In this document: positions 34,356 to 43,166 of the stretch, piece after piece | Layout of the letters: every line of letters starts with the position of its first letter | Position numbering within the stretch: the stretch's first letter is position 1 | Source of the DNA: Streptomyces longisporoflavus | GTDB taxonomy: Bacteria > Actinomycetota > Actinomycetes > Streptomycetales > Streptomycetaceae | NCBI RefSeq assembly: GCF_014649775.1 | Contig: NZ_BMTR01000012.1 | Coordinates: 1 to 64,000 of the forward strand | Direction of reading: 5' to 3' | Length of the DNA stretch: 64,000 nucleotides | Made by a program: the position numbers and the translations under genes | Notes under the pieces: generated by a model | What the model was told of the DNA's origin: nothing | The model's database searches: none | What the model saw: the letters and a program-made list of their open reading frames with translations, nothing else

Positions 34356-35996
34356 ATGGGGAAGAGCAGCGTGCGTGGGGAGGGGGCGCGACAACGCGCC
34401 CCGCACGCCAGTGATCTTGGCTTGGAAGAAGGCCCGCGGGACGAGGGCGGGAAACCGTCGGCGGACGGCGGGAAGCAGCGGCACCGCGGCGGGAACGGCG
34501 GCCCGCGGGCACCGCGTCCCAGACGCCGGATACTCCGCTGGTCGGCGACGATCCTGTCGGTGCTGATCCTCGGCACGGCCGGCGTCGGATACCTCTGGTA
34601 CCAGCACCTGAACAACAACCTGGAGACCGACGAGCTGAACATCGGCGAGGACCGGGCCCCCGAACCCACGCCGAACGCCGCGGGGCAGACTCCGCTGAAC
34701 ATCCTGCTCATCGGCTCGGACGCGCGGGACTCCAAGGAGAACCAGAAGCTCGGCGGCGCCAAGGAGACCTTCGGCGGCACGCCGCTCGCCGACGTCCAGA
34801 TGCTGCTGCACCTGTCGGCCGACCGCACCAACATGTCGGTCATCAGCATGCCGCGCGACACGCTCCTGGACATCCCCAAGTGCACCGACCCCGACGACGG
34901 CAAGGTCTACGAGGCGTCCACGCAGCGGACGATGACGAACCAGACGCTCGGCCGCGGCGGCCCCGGCTGCACGGTGGCCACCTGGGAGAAGCTCACGAAC
35001 ATCCACATCAACCACTTCATGGAGGTGGACTTCGCGGGTGTGGTCGACATGGCCGACGCCATCGGCGGCGTGCCCGTCTGCGTGGACGCCAACATCCACT
35101 CGCGCGACAGCCAGGGCCACGGTTCGGGACTGAAGCTCGAGAAGGGCACCACGTCCATCAAGGGCGAACAGGCCCTGCAGTGGCTGCGTACGCGCTACGG
35201 CTTCGACGACGGCAGCGACATCAGCCGCGCCAAGGCCCAGCACATGTACATGAACTCGCTCGTGCGCGAGCTGCGCGAGAACGCCGGTCTGAGCAGCCCC
35301 AACAAGCTGCGCAAGCTCGCCGAGACCGCTACCGGCGCGCTCAAGGTCGACGAGGGCCTCGGCAGCGTGAAGAAGCTCTTCGACCTGAGCAACGAGCTCA
35401 AGAAGGTCTCGCCGGAGCGGACCACGATGACGACCATGCCGTACGAGTACGTGGGCGCGCGCGTGATCCCCAAGCCGGGCGACGCCGAGCAGCTCTTCCG
35501 CCTCGTACGCGACGACATCCCGCTGGACGGCAAGGGCAGGAAGAAGCCCGCCAAGGAGAAGGTCTCGGACGACCCGGCGGCCGACGACGCCGAAATCGCG
35601 GTGCGAGTGCAGAACGGCACCCGTTCGGACACCGAGCCCCCGGTGAGCGGGCGGGCGTCCACGATCACCCAGCTCCTCGCGGGGAAGGGCTTCGCCAAGG
35701 CGACGGCCGATTCGACGACGGTCCTCGCTCGGGAGAAGACCGTCGTCATGTTCCCCAGCGCCGAACTGGAGGGCGACGCCCAGCGGGTCGCCAAGTCCCT
35801 CGGCATGAAGCTGAGTTCGGTGAAGAAGTCGACGGACGTCTCCGGGGTGACCCTGGTCGTCGGCGCCGACTGGCGGGAGGGCAACACCTACCCCAAGCAG
35901 AAGCAGGACGACAAGACGCCTGATTCGGCCGACGCGCTCAACGGCTCGGACAAGAAGGCCTGCATGCACGTGAACCCGAAGTTCACCTGGGAGTGA
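34356..35996 (+). CDS. LytR-CpsA-Psr (LCP) family protein 3
   Basis: 546 residues from the ATG at 34356, with GGGGAGGGG ~6 bases upstream. One transmembrane helix (~residues 62-82), LCP domain (~110-310) with NILLIGSDAR, LADVQMLLHL and SMPRD, and a LytR_C domain (~405-495, AVRVQNGTRS). A Cys lies 10 residues before the C-terminus. The first helix ends in GYLWYQHLNNN, near-identical to LCP 2 (GYLYYQHLNDN), so LCP 2 and 3 are recent relatives. Confidence 0.93.
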   Translation: MGKSSVRGEGARQRAPHASDLGLEEGPRDEGGKPSADGGKQRHRGGNGGPRAPRPRRRILRWSATILSVLILGTAGVGYLWYQHLNNNLETDELNIGEDRAPEPTPNAAGQTPLNILLIGSDARDSKENQKLGGAKETFGGTPLADVQMLLHLSADRTNMSVISMPRDTLLDIPKCTDPDDGKVYEASTQRTMTNQTLGRGGPGCTVATWEKLTNIHINHFMEVDFAGVVDMADAIGGVPVCVDANIHSRDSQGHGSGLKLEKGTTSIKGEQALQWLRTRYGFDDGSDISRAKAQHMYMNSLVRELRENAGLSSPNKLRKLAETATGALKVDEGLGSVKKLFDLSNELKKVSPERTTMTTMPYEYVGARVIPKPGDAEQLFRLVRDDIPLDGKGRKKPAKEKVSDDPAADDAEIAVRVQNGTRSDTEPPVSGRASTITQLLAGKGFAKATADSTTVLAREKTVVMFPSAELEGDAQRVAKSLGMKLSSVKKSTDVSGVTLVVGADWREGNTYPKQKQDDKTPDSADALNGSDKKACMHVNPKFTWE

Positions 35997-35999
35997 CAC

Positions 36000-36038
36000 G
36001 GAGAGACCCGGCCCGCCGGTGGCGGGCCGGGTCTCTCC
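36000..36038. terminator. Bidirectional terminator, LCP 3 / glycosyltransferase
   Basis: Perfect 18-base stem (36000-36017 and 36021-36038) with a 3-base loop between convergent genes; ends 31 bases from the glycosyltransferase stop. Confidence 0.85.
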
Positions 36039-36069
36039 GGCTGTGTCCGGGCCTGGCCGGAACGGTGCC

Positions 36070-37110
36070 TCAGGCCTCGCTGAGGACAGCCGGGCGCCGG
36101 GAGGCGATGACCTTCTTGGCGAGCGAGCGCGGGCTGGTCAGGAAGCCCCAGCCCCACGACATGTGCATGGTCGCGAGCGCCACCGGGATCTGGAGGCGCG
36201 CCTTCAGCGGAAGCCCCTTGCCCGCGGGCAGCGAGCCCGCCACGATCGCCGCCAAGTAGCCGCCGGGGACGACGAAGCCCCAGGGGGTGACCAGGGCGCC
36301 GACGACCACACCCGCCGCGATCGCGCAGACCGCGGTCGGCGGCGCGAGGTAGCGCAGGTTGATGGAGCCCTCGTGGTAGCGGGCGACGACGTGCCGCCAG
36401 CGGCCGTAGTCCTTGTACTGCTTGGCGAGGGCCTTCACGCTCGGCCGGGGGCGGTACTGCACCTTCAGCTCGGGCGAGAACCAGATGAGGCCGCCCGCCT
36501 CGCGGATGCGGAAGTTCAGCTCCCAGTCCTGGGCGCGGATGAACTCTTCGTTGTAGCCGCCCTGCTGTTCGAGGGCCTCGCGGCGGAAGACCCCCAGATA
36601 CACGGTCTCCGCCTGCTGGGCCTCGCCACCGGTGTGGAAGGCCGCGTTGCCCACGCCGATCTTCGACGTCATGGCGGCGGCGACCGCGTGCTCCCAGTCG
36701 TTCTCGCCCTCGGCGTGCATGATGCCGCCGACGTTCTGCGCGCCGGTCTCCTCCAGGAGGCGTACGGCCGTCGCGATGTAGCCGGGCGAGAGGATGCCGT
36801 GGCCGTCCACGCGCACCACGATCGGGTGGCTTGAGGCCTTGATCGCGGCGTTCAGGGCCGCGGGCGTGCGGCCCGTGGGGTTCGGGACGGTCTGCACCTT
36901 CGCGCGGTTGCCCGCGGTCTCGGCGACCAGTTCGGCGGCGATCTCGTCGGTGCGGTCCGTGGAGGGACCGAGCGCGACGACGACCTCCATCTCACCGTCG
37001 TAATCCTGTTCGAGGATCGCGGAGACGGCAGCACGCAGATGCCGTTCCTCGTTGAGCACCGGCATGATCACGGAAACGGCAGGAAGCTGCACGTGGGGCG
37101 TCGCGTTCAT
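36070..37110 (-). CDS. Family 2 glycosyltransferase
   Basis: 346 residues from the ATG at 37110 (a GTG at 37119 is possible). GT-A fold: VSVIMPVLNEERHLRAAV at the nucleotide site, VVRVDGHG as the DxD-like metal motif, and GGYNEEFIRAQDWELNFRI for the catalytic acid region. Residues ~245-300 contain one or two hydrophobic helices, so it is membrane-associated. Probably adds a sugar to a lipid-linked polysaccharide; sited among LCP genes that would attach such a polymer to the wall. Confidence 0.9.
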   Translation of the reverse strand: MNATPHVQLPAVSVIMPVLNEERHLRAAVSAILEQDYDGEMEVVVALGPSTDRTDEIAAELVAETAGNRAKVQTVPNPTGRTPAALNAAIKASSHPIVVRVDGHGILSPGYIATAVRLLEETGAQNVGGIMHAEGENDWEHAVAAAMTSKIGVGNAAFHTGGEAQQAETVYLGVFRREALEQQGGYNEEFIRAQDWELNFRIREAGGLIWFSPELKVQYRPRPSVKALAKQYKDYGRWRHVVARYHEGSINLRYLAPPTAVCAIAAGVVVGALVTPWGFVVPGGYLAAIVAGSLPAGKGLPLKARLQIPVALATMHMSWGWGFLTSPRSLAKKVIASRRPAVLSEA

Positions 37111-37272
37111 CGGCGTCACGTTACCGCGAATGGGGGACACCGGCGCGCGCCGCCCGGCCTGCTGCCCCGGGTCGCAGATCGTATGGGCCTACGGTTCTGG
37201 CATCCCCCGGCCCATCGAGACCTTCCCCCACCCGTTCCGGCCAGGCCCGTCACCGCGGAGGTGTCCTCTCAC

Positions 37273-38754
37273 GTGCCCACACCGCCCCGCCGCTACCCGA
37301 CCCCGCCACCGCGTGGCCAACGCCCGCCACGCGCGAGGCAGCCCGTGCAGCAGCCCGCGGGTCGGCAGGTCAAGCGGCGCAGGCGGCCACGCTGGGTCAC
37401 GCGGGCGGCGACGGTGTTCTCCGTGACGGTGCTCGCGGCGGCCGGGATCGGGCACGCCGTCGTCACGAGCCTCGACACCAAGATCGACCGGGTCGACGCC
37501 TTCAAGGACATGAAGAACCGGCCGAAGGGGGGCACCGGCATGAACTTCCTGCTGGTGGGCACCGACGGCCGCGACAAGATCACCGATGCGGACAAGCAGA
37601 AGTACCGCCTGGGCGGAGCGCCCTGCCACTGCACGGACACGATCATGATCGTGCACATCTCGGAGGACAGGAACCGCGCCAGCGTCGTGAGCCTGCCCCG
37701 GGACAGTTACGCCGAGATGCCCGAGCACGTCGACCGGAACTCCGGCGAGAAGCACAAGCCGCATCCGGTCAAGATGAACGCGGCGTACGCGGAGGGCGGC
37801 GCCAACCTCACCGTGCGGACCGTCGAGAACATGACGAAGGTAAAGATCGACCACTATCTGGAGGTCGACTTCACCAGCTTCATGAAGACCGTGGACGTGC
37901 TCGGCGGCGTCGAGATCTGCACGGCCCGCCCGCTCAAGGACTCGTACACCGGACTCAACCTGCCCGTCGGCATGCACACCCTCAACGGCGGCGCCGCACT
38001 GCAGTACGTCCGCACGCGGCACGTCGACGGCTCGTCCGACCTGGGGCGGATGCGCCGCCAGCAGCGGTTCCTGGCGGCGCTGATCTCCAAGGCCACCGGC
38101 AGCGGGGTGCTGCTCAACCCGCTCAAGTTCCGCGACGTGACCAGGACGCTGCTCAGCTCGGTCCGGGCCGACGGCGGCTTCGGCACGAACGAAATGCTCT
38201 CGCTGGGCCGTGCGATGCGCGGCTTCTCGCCGCGTTCGTCGGAGTTCACCACGGTGCCGCTGCTCGACAAGGGCGTGAACGTGCCGGGCATCGGGTCGAC
38301 GCTGAAGTGGGACCCGGAGAAGTCCGTGAAACTCTTCGACGCGATCCGCGCGGACCGTCCCCTCGCCGCGCACCACGCCAAGCGGGCCATCGTCGACGTG
38401 TCCCCGCAGCAGATCCGCGTGCAGGTCGACAACGGCACGGGCAAGCCCGGCCTCGGCAAGCTGGTCGACAGCGCGCTGCGGTCCACCGGCTTCCGGACGA
38501 CGCGGGCTCCGGGCAACTGGCCGGGCGCGCCGCTCAAGCGCACGGTCGTGGCGTACGACCCGCGCTGGGACCGTTCGGCGAAGTCCCTGGCGACCGCGCT
38601 GCCCGGCAGCATCATGAAGCCGGTGAACGGCCTCGGCTCGACCCTGAAGGTGTTCGCGGGCCAGGACTTCAAGCAGGTCAGGCCGGTACAGGCGGAGGAC
38701 GCCTATCAGGGCGAGTTCGGCGCGCTGACCGGCGACCAGGTGACGTGCCGCTAG
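37273..38754 (+). CDS. LytR-CpsA-Psr (LCP) family protein 4
   Basis: 493 residues from the GTG at 37273, with GGAGGTG ~9 bases upstream. Basic Pro/Arg-rich N-terminus, one transmembrane helix (~50-70), LCP domain (~90-300) with NFLLVGTDGR, CTDTIMIVHI and SLPRD, and LytR_C (~375-460, IRVQVDNGTG). A distinctive CHC pair stands just before the TDTIM motif, and the protein ends VTCR. Divergent from the glycosyltransferase, convergent with the thioesterase. Confidence 0.93.
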   Translation: MPTPPRRYPTPPPRGQRPPRARQPVQQPAGRQVKRRRRPRWVTRAATVFSVTVLAAAGIGHAVVTSLDTKIDRVDAFKDMKNRPKGGTGMNFLLVGTDGRDKITDADKQKYRLGGAPCHCTDTIMIVHISEDRNRASVVSLPRDSYAEMPEHVDRNSGEKHKPHPVKMNAAYAEGGANLTVRTVENMTKVKIDHYLEVDFTSFMKTVDVLGGVEICTARPLKDSYTGLNLPVGMHTLNGGAALQYVRTRHVDGSSDLGRMRRQQRFLAALISKATGSGVLLNPLKFRDVTRTLLSSVRADGGFGTNEMLSLGRAMRGFSPRSSEFTTVPLLDKGVNVPGIGSTLKWDPEKSVKLFDAIRADRPLAAHHAKRAIVDVSPQQIRVQVDNGTGKPGLGKLVDSALRSTGFRTTRAPGNWPGAPLKRTVVAYDPRWDRSAKSLATALPGSIMKPVNGLGSTLKVFAGQDFKQVRPVQAEDAYQGEFGALTGDQVTCR

Positions 38755-38772
38755 GCCGGGAGTGCCGGGGGC

Positions 38773-39321
38773 TCAGTCCTGGAGCCCCTCGGCGGCACGC
38801 GCCTGCCGCAGCTCCTTGATGGCCCGGCGCCGCGCGAGACGGTGCGTGCGCCGGATCTGCGCCTCCTGGTACCGGCGCCGGTCCCGCTCGGTCTCCGGGA
38901 GCACCGGCGGCACGGTCCGCGGTTTGCCGTCCGCGTCGACGGCGGCGAAGACGAGATACGCGGAGCCCACCTGCTGCGCGGGCGTCGACTCGTTCCAGCG
39001 CTCGGCGAGCACCCGGACGCCGACCTCCATGGAGCTGCGCCCGGTCCAGTTCACCTGCGCCTTCACATGGACGAGGTCGCCGACGCGCACCGGCTCCAGG
39101 AACGCCATCTCGTCCATGGACGCGGTGACCGCGGGCCCGCCCGAGTGCCGTCCCGCCACGGCCCCCGCCGCGTCGTCCACCAGTTTCATGATCACACCGC
39201 CGTGCACCGTCCCGAGGAGGTTGGTGTCGGCGTGGGTCATGATGTGGCTGAGAGTCGTACGGGACGCCGAAGTCGGCTTGCCCGGAATATTCGATTCCGT
39301 GCCGGGGGCCAGGTCTGTCAT
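38773..39321 (-). CDS. Acyl-CoA thioesterase (hotdog fold)
   Basis: 182 residues from the ATG at 39321 (GGTGGAG upstream). Hotdog-fold acyl-CoA hydrolase of the YciA/BACH type: THADTNLLGTVHGGVIMKLVDD carries the conserved Asn/Asp-type active-site segment, and ASMDEMAFLEPVRVGD follows. The C-terminal ~45 residues are Arg-rich and helical. Cleaves acyl-CoA to free acid and CoA; chain-length preference unknown. Confidence 0.9.
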   Translation of the reverse strand: MTDLAPGTESNIPGKPTSASRTTLSHIMTHADTNLLGTVHGGVIMKLVDDAAGAVAGRHSGGPAVTASMDEMAFLEPVRVGDLVHVKAQVNWTGRSSMEVGVRVLAERWNESTPAQQVGSAYLVFAAVDADGKPRTVPPVLPETERDRRRYQEAQIRRTHRLARRRAIKELRQARAAEGLQD

Positions 39322-39450
39322 GGGCTCCACCCTATGTCCGGCACCTGCCCGGGCCGCCCCCGGTCGCTTTGCATCAGCTCTGCAACAGCCCTGAACCGAA
39401 ATCCCCCCTGCCCTGTGAGGCGCCCTCCCGCAGACGGCACACTGGTCCGC

Positions 39451-40788
39451 ATGAGCGATTGGCCTGACGACCAGGGCGGCCGAGGATACGGCCGTGGCAG
39501 CGGGAGCGCACAGCCTGAGGGCGCCCGCAGGATGCGGCATGTCCAGCGCGGCGGCCCGTCCGGCCGGCCGGGCCGGCAGCAGGCGGGCGGTGTCCCGCAG
39601 CAGCACTCGTACGACGACGGCTCCGGCCAGCGGTACGGCGACGCGCGCGACGACATGTTCGAGCCCCGCACGCCCCGCCAGGGCTCGTACGACGACGGGT
39701 ACGACAGCGGCTACAACACCGGTCAGGTCTACGGCTCGCCGAACGGCCAGGGCAACGGCGGCCAGGGCGGCGGCGACGGTTACGCCACCCGTGCCCCGCG
39801 CCCCGCCCCGAACTGGCGGCGCCGCATCAAGATCGGCTCGATCACCCTGGTCGTGGTCCTTGTCGCGGTCTCCGTCGGCACGTACTTCTGGGCCGACTCC
39901 AAGCTCAAGCGCGAGGTCGACCTCTCCAAGGTCATCGAGCGCCCCGACGGCGGCGACGGCACGAACTACCTGATCGTCGGCTCCGACAGCCGCGAGGGCA
40001 TGTCCGACCAGGACAAGAAGGACCTCCACACCGGCTCCGCCGAGGGCAAGCGCACCGACTCGATGATGATCCTGCACGTCGCGGACGACGGCGGGAACAC
40101 GATGATCTCGCTCCCCCGCGACTCGAACGTGACGATCCCGTCCTTCAAGGGCGCCGAGTCCGGCAAGCTCTACCCGAACCAGGGCCGCCAGACGAAGCTC
40201 AACGCGGCGTACGCCGAGGACGGCCCCGAGCTGCTCGTGCGCACCGTCGAGTACAACACCGGCCTCAGGATCGACCACTACGCCGAGATCGGCTTCGGCG
40301 GCTTCGCCGAGATCGTGGACGCGGTCGGCGGCGTCGAGATGGACATCCCCGAGGGCTTCAAGGACGAGAAGTCCGGCGCCGACTTCGAGGCGGGCAAGCA
40401 GACCCTCGACGGCAAGGAGGCCCTGGCCTTCGTCCGTACGCGTTACGCCCTGAAGGGCAGCGACCTGGACCGCACGAAGAACCAGCAGAAGTTCCTCGCG
40501 GCCCTGGCCAACCAGGCGGCGACGCCGGGCACGGTCATGAACCCGTTCAAGCTCTACCCCACGATGAGCGCGGGCCTGGACACGCTGATCGTCGACAAGG
40601 ACATGGGCCTGTTCGACGTGGCGTCCATGTTCTGGGCGATGAAGGGCGTCACGGGCGGCGACGGCAAGTCCATGAACATGCCGCTCGCGGGCTCCGCCGG
40701 CGGCAACCTTCTGTGGGACAAGGCCAAGGTCAAGCAGATGGTGGAGCAGCTGAACAACGACGAGAAGGTGACGGTCTCGGGCGGCTGA
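39451..40788 (+). CDS. LytR-CpsA-Psr (LCP) family protein 5
   Basis: 445 residues, ATG start. Long Gly/Tyr/Arg-rich cytosolic N-terminus with repeats of YDDG (residues ~50-100), one transmembrane helix (~130-148), then the LCP domain with NYLIVGSDSR, RTDSMMILHV and SLPRD. No LytR_C domain and no C-terminal Cys, unlike LCP 2-4. Followed by a strong terminator, closing the LCP block. Confidence 0.92.
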   Translation: MSDWPDDQGGRGYGRGSGSAQPEGARRMRHVQRGGPSGRPGRQQAGGVPQQHSYDDGSGQRYGDARDDMFEPRTPRQGSYDDGYDSGYNTGQVYGSPNGQGNGGQGGGDGYATRAPRPAPNWRRRIKIGSITLVVVLVAVSVGTYFWADSKLKREVDLSKVIERPDGGDGTNYLIVGSDSREGMSDQDKKDLHTGSAEGKRTDSMMILHVADDGGNTMISLPRDSNVTIPSFKGAESGKLYPNQGRQTKLNAAYAEDGPELLVRTVEYNTGLRIDHYAEIGFGGFAEIVDAVGGVEMDIPEGFKDEKSGADFEAGKQTLDGKEALAFVRTRYALKGSDLDRTKNQQKFLAALANQAATPGTVMNPFKLYPTMSAGLDTLIVDKDMGLFDVASMFWAMKGVTGGDGKSMNMPLAGSAGGNLLWDKAKVKQMVEQLNNDEKVTVSGG

Positions 40789-40813
40789 GTCCGAGGCGCT
40801 TCGCACGTACGTG

Positions 40814-40847
40814 GAGGGGGCCCCGCCGGGATCGGCGGGGCCCCCTC
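40814..40847 (+). terminator. Terminator after LCP 5
   Basis: Perfect 14-base stem (40814-40827 and 40834-40847, loop GGGATC), 26 bases past the stop. Confidence 0.85.
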
Positions 40848-40954
40848 GCATGCCGCGGACACCGCGCCGTACCCCGAACGCTCCGCCCGCCGCGAAGGCG
40901 CGGCTCCCGCGTGTCACGGTGGACCGGACCCCACCTGACGCCCGGAGCACGCCA

Positions 40955-42112
40955 ATGGCAGATCTGCAGGTCGATCTCGACGACACCGCCGCAGCCGGAG
41001 CTCTCGACCGGCCGGCCCCTGGAACCCCGCCCATATCCGACGACCTCGAAGCCGGACCGGTACACGTAAAGGCGGCCGGAGCGGCGCTCGAAGAGCTGCT
41101 GCCCAAACCGGAACCCTGCGTCCCCGACCCGCTCGGGCGGGCCCGCGCGCTGCTCGCCGCGCATCCCGTCGCCGACGGCTACAGCGGACTGCCGTGGGCG
41201 CTGCGGGCACTTCCCTGGTACGACCTGGAGCTCGGTGACAGCGCCGTGGACGGCGATGTGCCGCGGCTGCGCGAAGGCGGCGTGGGGGCGCAGTTCTGGT
41301 CCCTGCACGTCCCGGAGACCGTCACCGGTGACCGTGTGCTCGGCGCGACGCTCGAACAGCTCGACCTCGCCAAGCAGGTCGTCCGCGGCCACTCCGAGGG
41401 GCTGCGCCTCGCCTCGTCGGCGTCCGAGGTGGCCGACGCCCGGCACTGCGGCCGCATCGCCACGCTGCTCGGCCCCGCGCGCGCCGAGGCCGTCGGTGAC
41501 TCGCTGGCCGTCCTGCGCGCGCTGCACGCCCTCGGCCTGTGCTCGCTGACGCTCTCCGGCACGTCATGGGCGGGCCCCCAGGGGCTGAGTCCGTTCGGCG
41601 ATGAAGTGGTGCGCGAGCTGAACCGGCTCGGGGTGCTCGCCGAGCTTTCCGGGGCCTCCGACGCCACGGCCCGCCGGGTGCTCGCCGTCTCCAGGGCGCC
41701 GGTGCTCTTCGCCCGCTCGGGGGCCCGCGCGCTGCGGGACGTACCGGCGAACCTGCCGGACGACCTGCTCGCCGCGCTCGGCGCCGCCAAGGGCCTGTGC
41801 CTGGTGCCCCTGGCGGCCGAGCAGACGGGTTCCTCGATCCGCGAGGTGGCGGACCATCTCGAACACGTACGCCGGCTCGCGGGGCCGGAGTCCGTGGGGC
41901 TCTCGGGGATGTACGACACCCCGGACGCGCACCCCGACGGACTGGGCGACGCCTCGCACTACCCGTACCTCATCGCCGAGCTCGTCGAGCGCGGCTGGCC
42001 CGACGCGGACCTCGCCCGCCTTACCTGGGGCAACGTCCAACGGGTGCTGCGCGGCGCGGACTTCGCGGCGCGGGCGGCGCGGGAGAGACGGCGCCGGCAG
42101 GCCGCCTCCTAG
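40955..42112 (+). CDS. Peptidase M19 (membrane dipeptidase)-like pseudoenzyme
   Basis: 385 residues, ATG with GGAG 8 bases upstream. Clearly a paralogue of the intact M19 dipeptidase at 48022-49230, but each metal-site motif has changed: DGYSGLPW for DGHNDLPW, LGPARAEAVG where the other has MGAEGGHSIN, LAELSGAS for LVDLSHVA, VLFARSGAR for VIFSHSSAR, and VGLSGMYD for IGIGGDYD. The framework (GGVGAQFW, TLEQLD, SLAVLRALHALG, YPYLIAELVERGW) is well kept. Hydrolysis is therefore unlikely; it may bind peptides or a partner. An N-terminal extension of ~60 residues precedes the domain. Reading frame intact, so not a pseudogene. Confidence 0.85.
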   Translation: MADLQVDLDDTAAAGALDRPAPGTPPISDDLEAGPVHVKAAGAALEELLPKPEPCVPDPLGRARALLAAHPVADGYSGLPWALRALPWYDLELGDSAVDGDVPRLREGGVGAQFWSLHVPETVTGDRVLGATLEQLDLAKQVVRGHSEGLRLASSASEVADARHCGRIATLLGPARAEAVGDSLAVLRALHALGLCSLTLSGTSWAGPQGLSPFGDEVVRELNRLGVLAELSGASDATARRVLAVSRAPVLFARSGARALRDVPANLPDDLLAALGAAKGLCLVPLAAEQTGSSIREVADHLEHVRRLAGPESVGLSGMYDTPDAHPDGLGDASHYPYLIAELVERGWPDADLARLTWGNVQRVLRGADFAARAARERRRRQAAS

Positions 42113-42133
42113 CAGGCTGCTCCTGCCGGCCCG

Positions 42134-42502
42134 CTAGCAGGCGCAGAGGCAGAACGGGTGTCCGGCCGGGTCGGCGTACACCCGGAAGCCGCGGGCGCGG
42201 TCCTCGGCGTCGAGCACGGTGGCGCCGAGCGCGAGCACCTCCTTCTCGACGGCGTCGAGCTCCGCCCGCGGCACTTCGAGGTCCAGGTGGAACTGCTGCG
42301 AGCGGCCGGCCTCCGGCCACTTCGGGGGTACGTGGCCGGGGGCGGCCTGGAAGGCGAGCGGGGTGCCGCCGTGGCCTTCGAGGGCGACCCAGCCGTCACC
42401 GTCGTCCTTGAGGGTGCCGCCGAGGGCGGCGGCGTAGAAGCCGGCGAGCGCGAGAGGGTCGGGACAGTCGAGTACGACGACGCCGAGTTTGGCGAGGGGC
42501 AT
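42134..42502 (-). CDS. VOC family protein (glyoxalase/dioxygenase-like)
   Basis: 122 residues, small vicinal-oxygen-chelate fold: VVVLDCPDPLALAGFYAAALG, then QFHLDLEVP and a C-terminal YADPAGHPFCLC. These are single-domain proteins involved in anything from resistance to metabolism; the substrate cannot be inferred. Divergent from the CGNR regulator gene across an 88-base region with two dyads. Confidence 0.85.
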   Translation of the reverse strand: MPLAKLGVVVLDCPDPLALAGFYAAALGGTLKDDGDGWVALEGHGGTPLAFQAAPGHVPPKWPEAGRSQQFHLDLEVPRAELDAVEKEVLALGATVLDAEDRARGFRVYADPAGHPFCLCAC

Positions 42503-42542
42503 GACTTCTCCTCCGTCTGGTTACCGGTAGCCGATGTCTACG

Positions 42543-42577
42543 AGTAACGCGGTTACTGCATGCTCCCCCATTGGGGG
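42543..42577. promoter_or_regulatory. Two adjacent dyads in the VOC/CGNR promoter region
   Basis: AGTAAC-GCG-GTTACT at 42543-42557 (6-base arms) and CCCCCATTGGGGG at 42565-42577, in the short gap between the divergent genes; a further GGTTACC lies near the VOC start and GGTAAC follows the second dyad. Placement suggests operators for the CGNR protein. Confidence 0.45.
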
Positions 42578-42590
42578 TAACGTCGCAACC

Positions 42591-43100
42591 ATGAATGAGA
42601 GAGCACCCGCTCCGGGCGGCCTCGCGCTGATCCAGGCGCTGGTGAACACGCTGGACCTGGAGTCGGGCGCGGACGCACTCGACACCGCGGAGGGACGCGC
42701 GCCGTTCGGCCTCGCGCCGGGCGCGGAGGTGGCGGCCGCGCGCGAACTACGGGAGTCGCTACGCGTGGCATGCCTGGCCCACGCGGGACACGGGCCGCAC
42801 GCGGACGCCCCGCCACTGGGTCAACTCCTCGCCGCAGCACCGCTGTTGGTGCGAATCTCCGCCGGTGACGGCTCGGCGTCACTCACCCCGGCCGACCCGT
42901 CACCGCTGCTGTCACGGGTGGCGGCGGCCATCGCGGAGGGGGCGGCATCCGACACCTGGACCCGCCTCAAGGCCTGCGAGGCCCCCGACTGCCACTGGGC
43001 CTACTACGACCGCAGCCCGGCGGGCCGGAGCCGGTGGTGCGACATGGGGGTGTGCGGGGCCCGCGCCAAAATGCGGGCGTACCGGGCACGGAAGGCCTGA
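42591..43100 (+). CDS. CGNR zinc-finger (ABATE-type) putative regulator
   Basis: 169 residues. The N-terminal ~110 residues match the stress-induced ABATE domain (LIQALVNTLDL; ARELRESLR). The C-terminal zinc finger has LKACEAPDCHWAYYD, then RWCDMGVCGARAKMRAYR, where the family's CGNR is replaced by CGAR. Four Cys ligands are present. Such proteins are treated as transcription regulators. Divergent from the VOC gene, which is the likely target. Confidence 0.85.
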   Translation: MNERAPAPGGLALIQALVNTLDLESGADALDTAEGRAPFGLAPGAEVAAARELRESLRVACLAHAGHGPHADAPPLGQLLAAAPLLVRISAGDGSASLTPADPSPLLSRVAAAIAEGAASDTWTRLKACEAPDCHWAYYDRSPAGRSRWCDMGVCGARAKMRAYRARKA

Positions 43101-43166
43101 CGGAGCGGTGCACACCGTTGATCACCGGCTCCGCCGGGTTCGTCCTCGAACGCCGGACGGGCTGGA

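Noticed and set aside
32379..35999. 1206-codon open frame on the minus strand opposite LCP 2 and LCP 3
   Set aside because: Antisense shadow of GC-rich genes: no ribosome-binding site, Arg/Val/Leu/His-rich composition, and the plus-strand LCP motifs are unambiguous.
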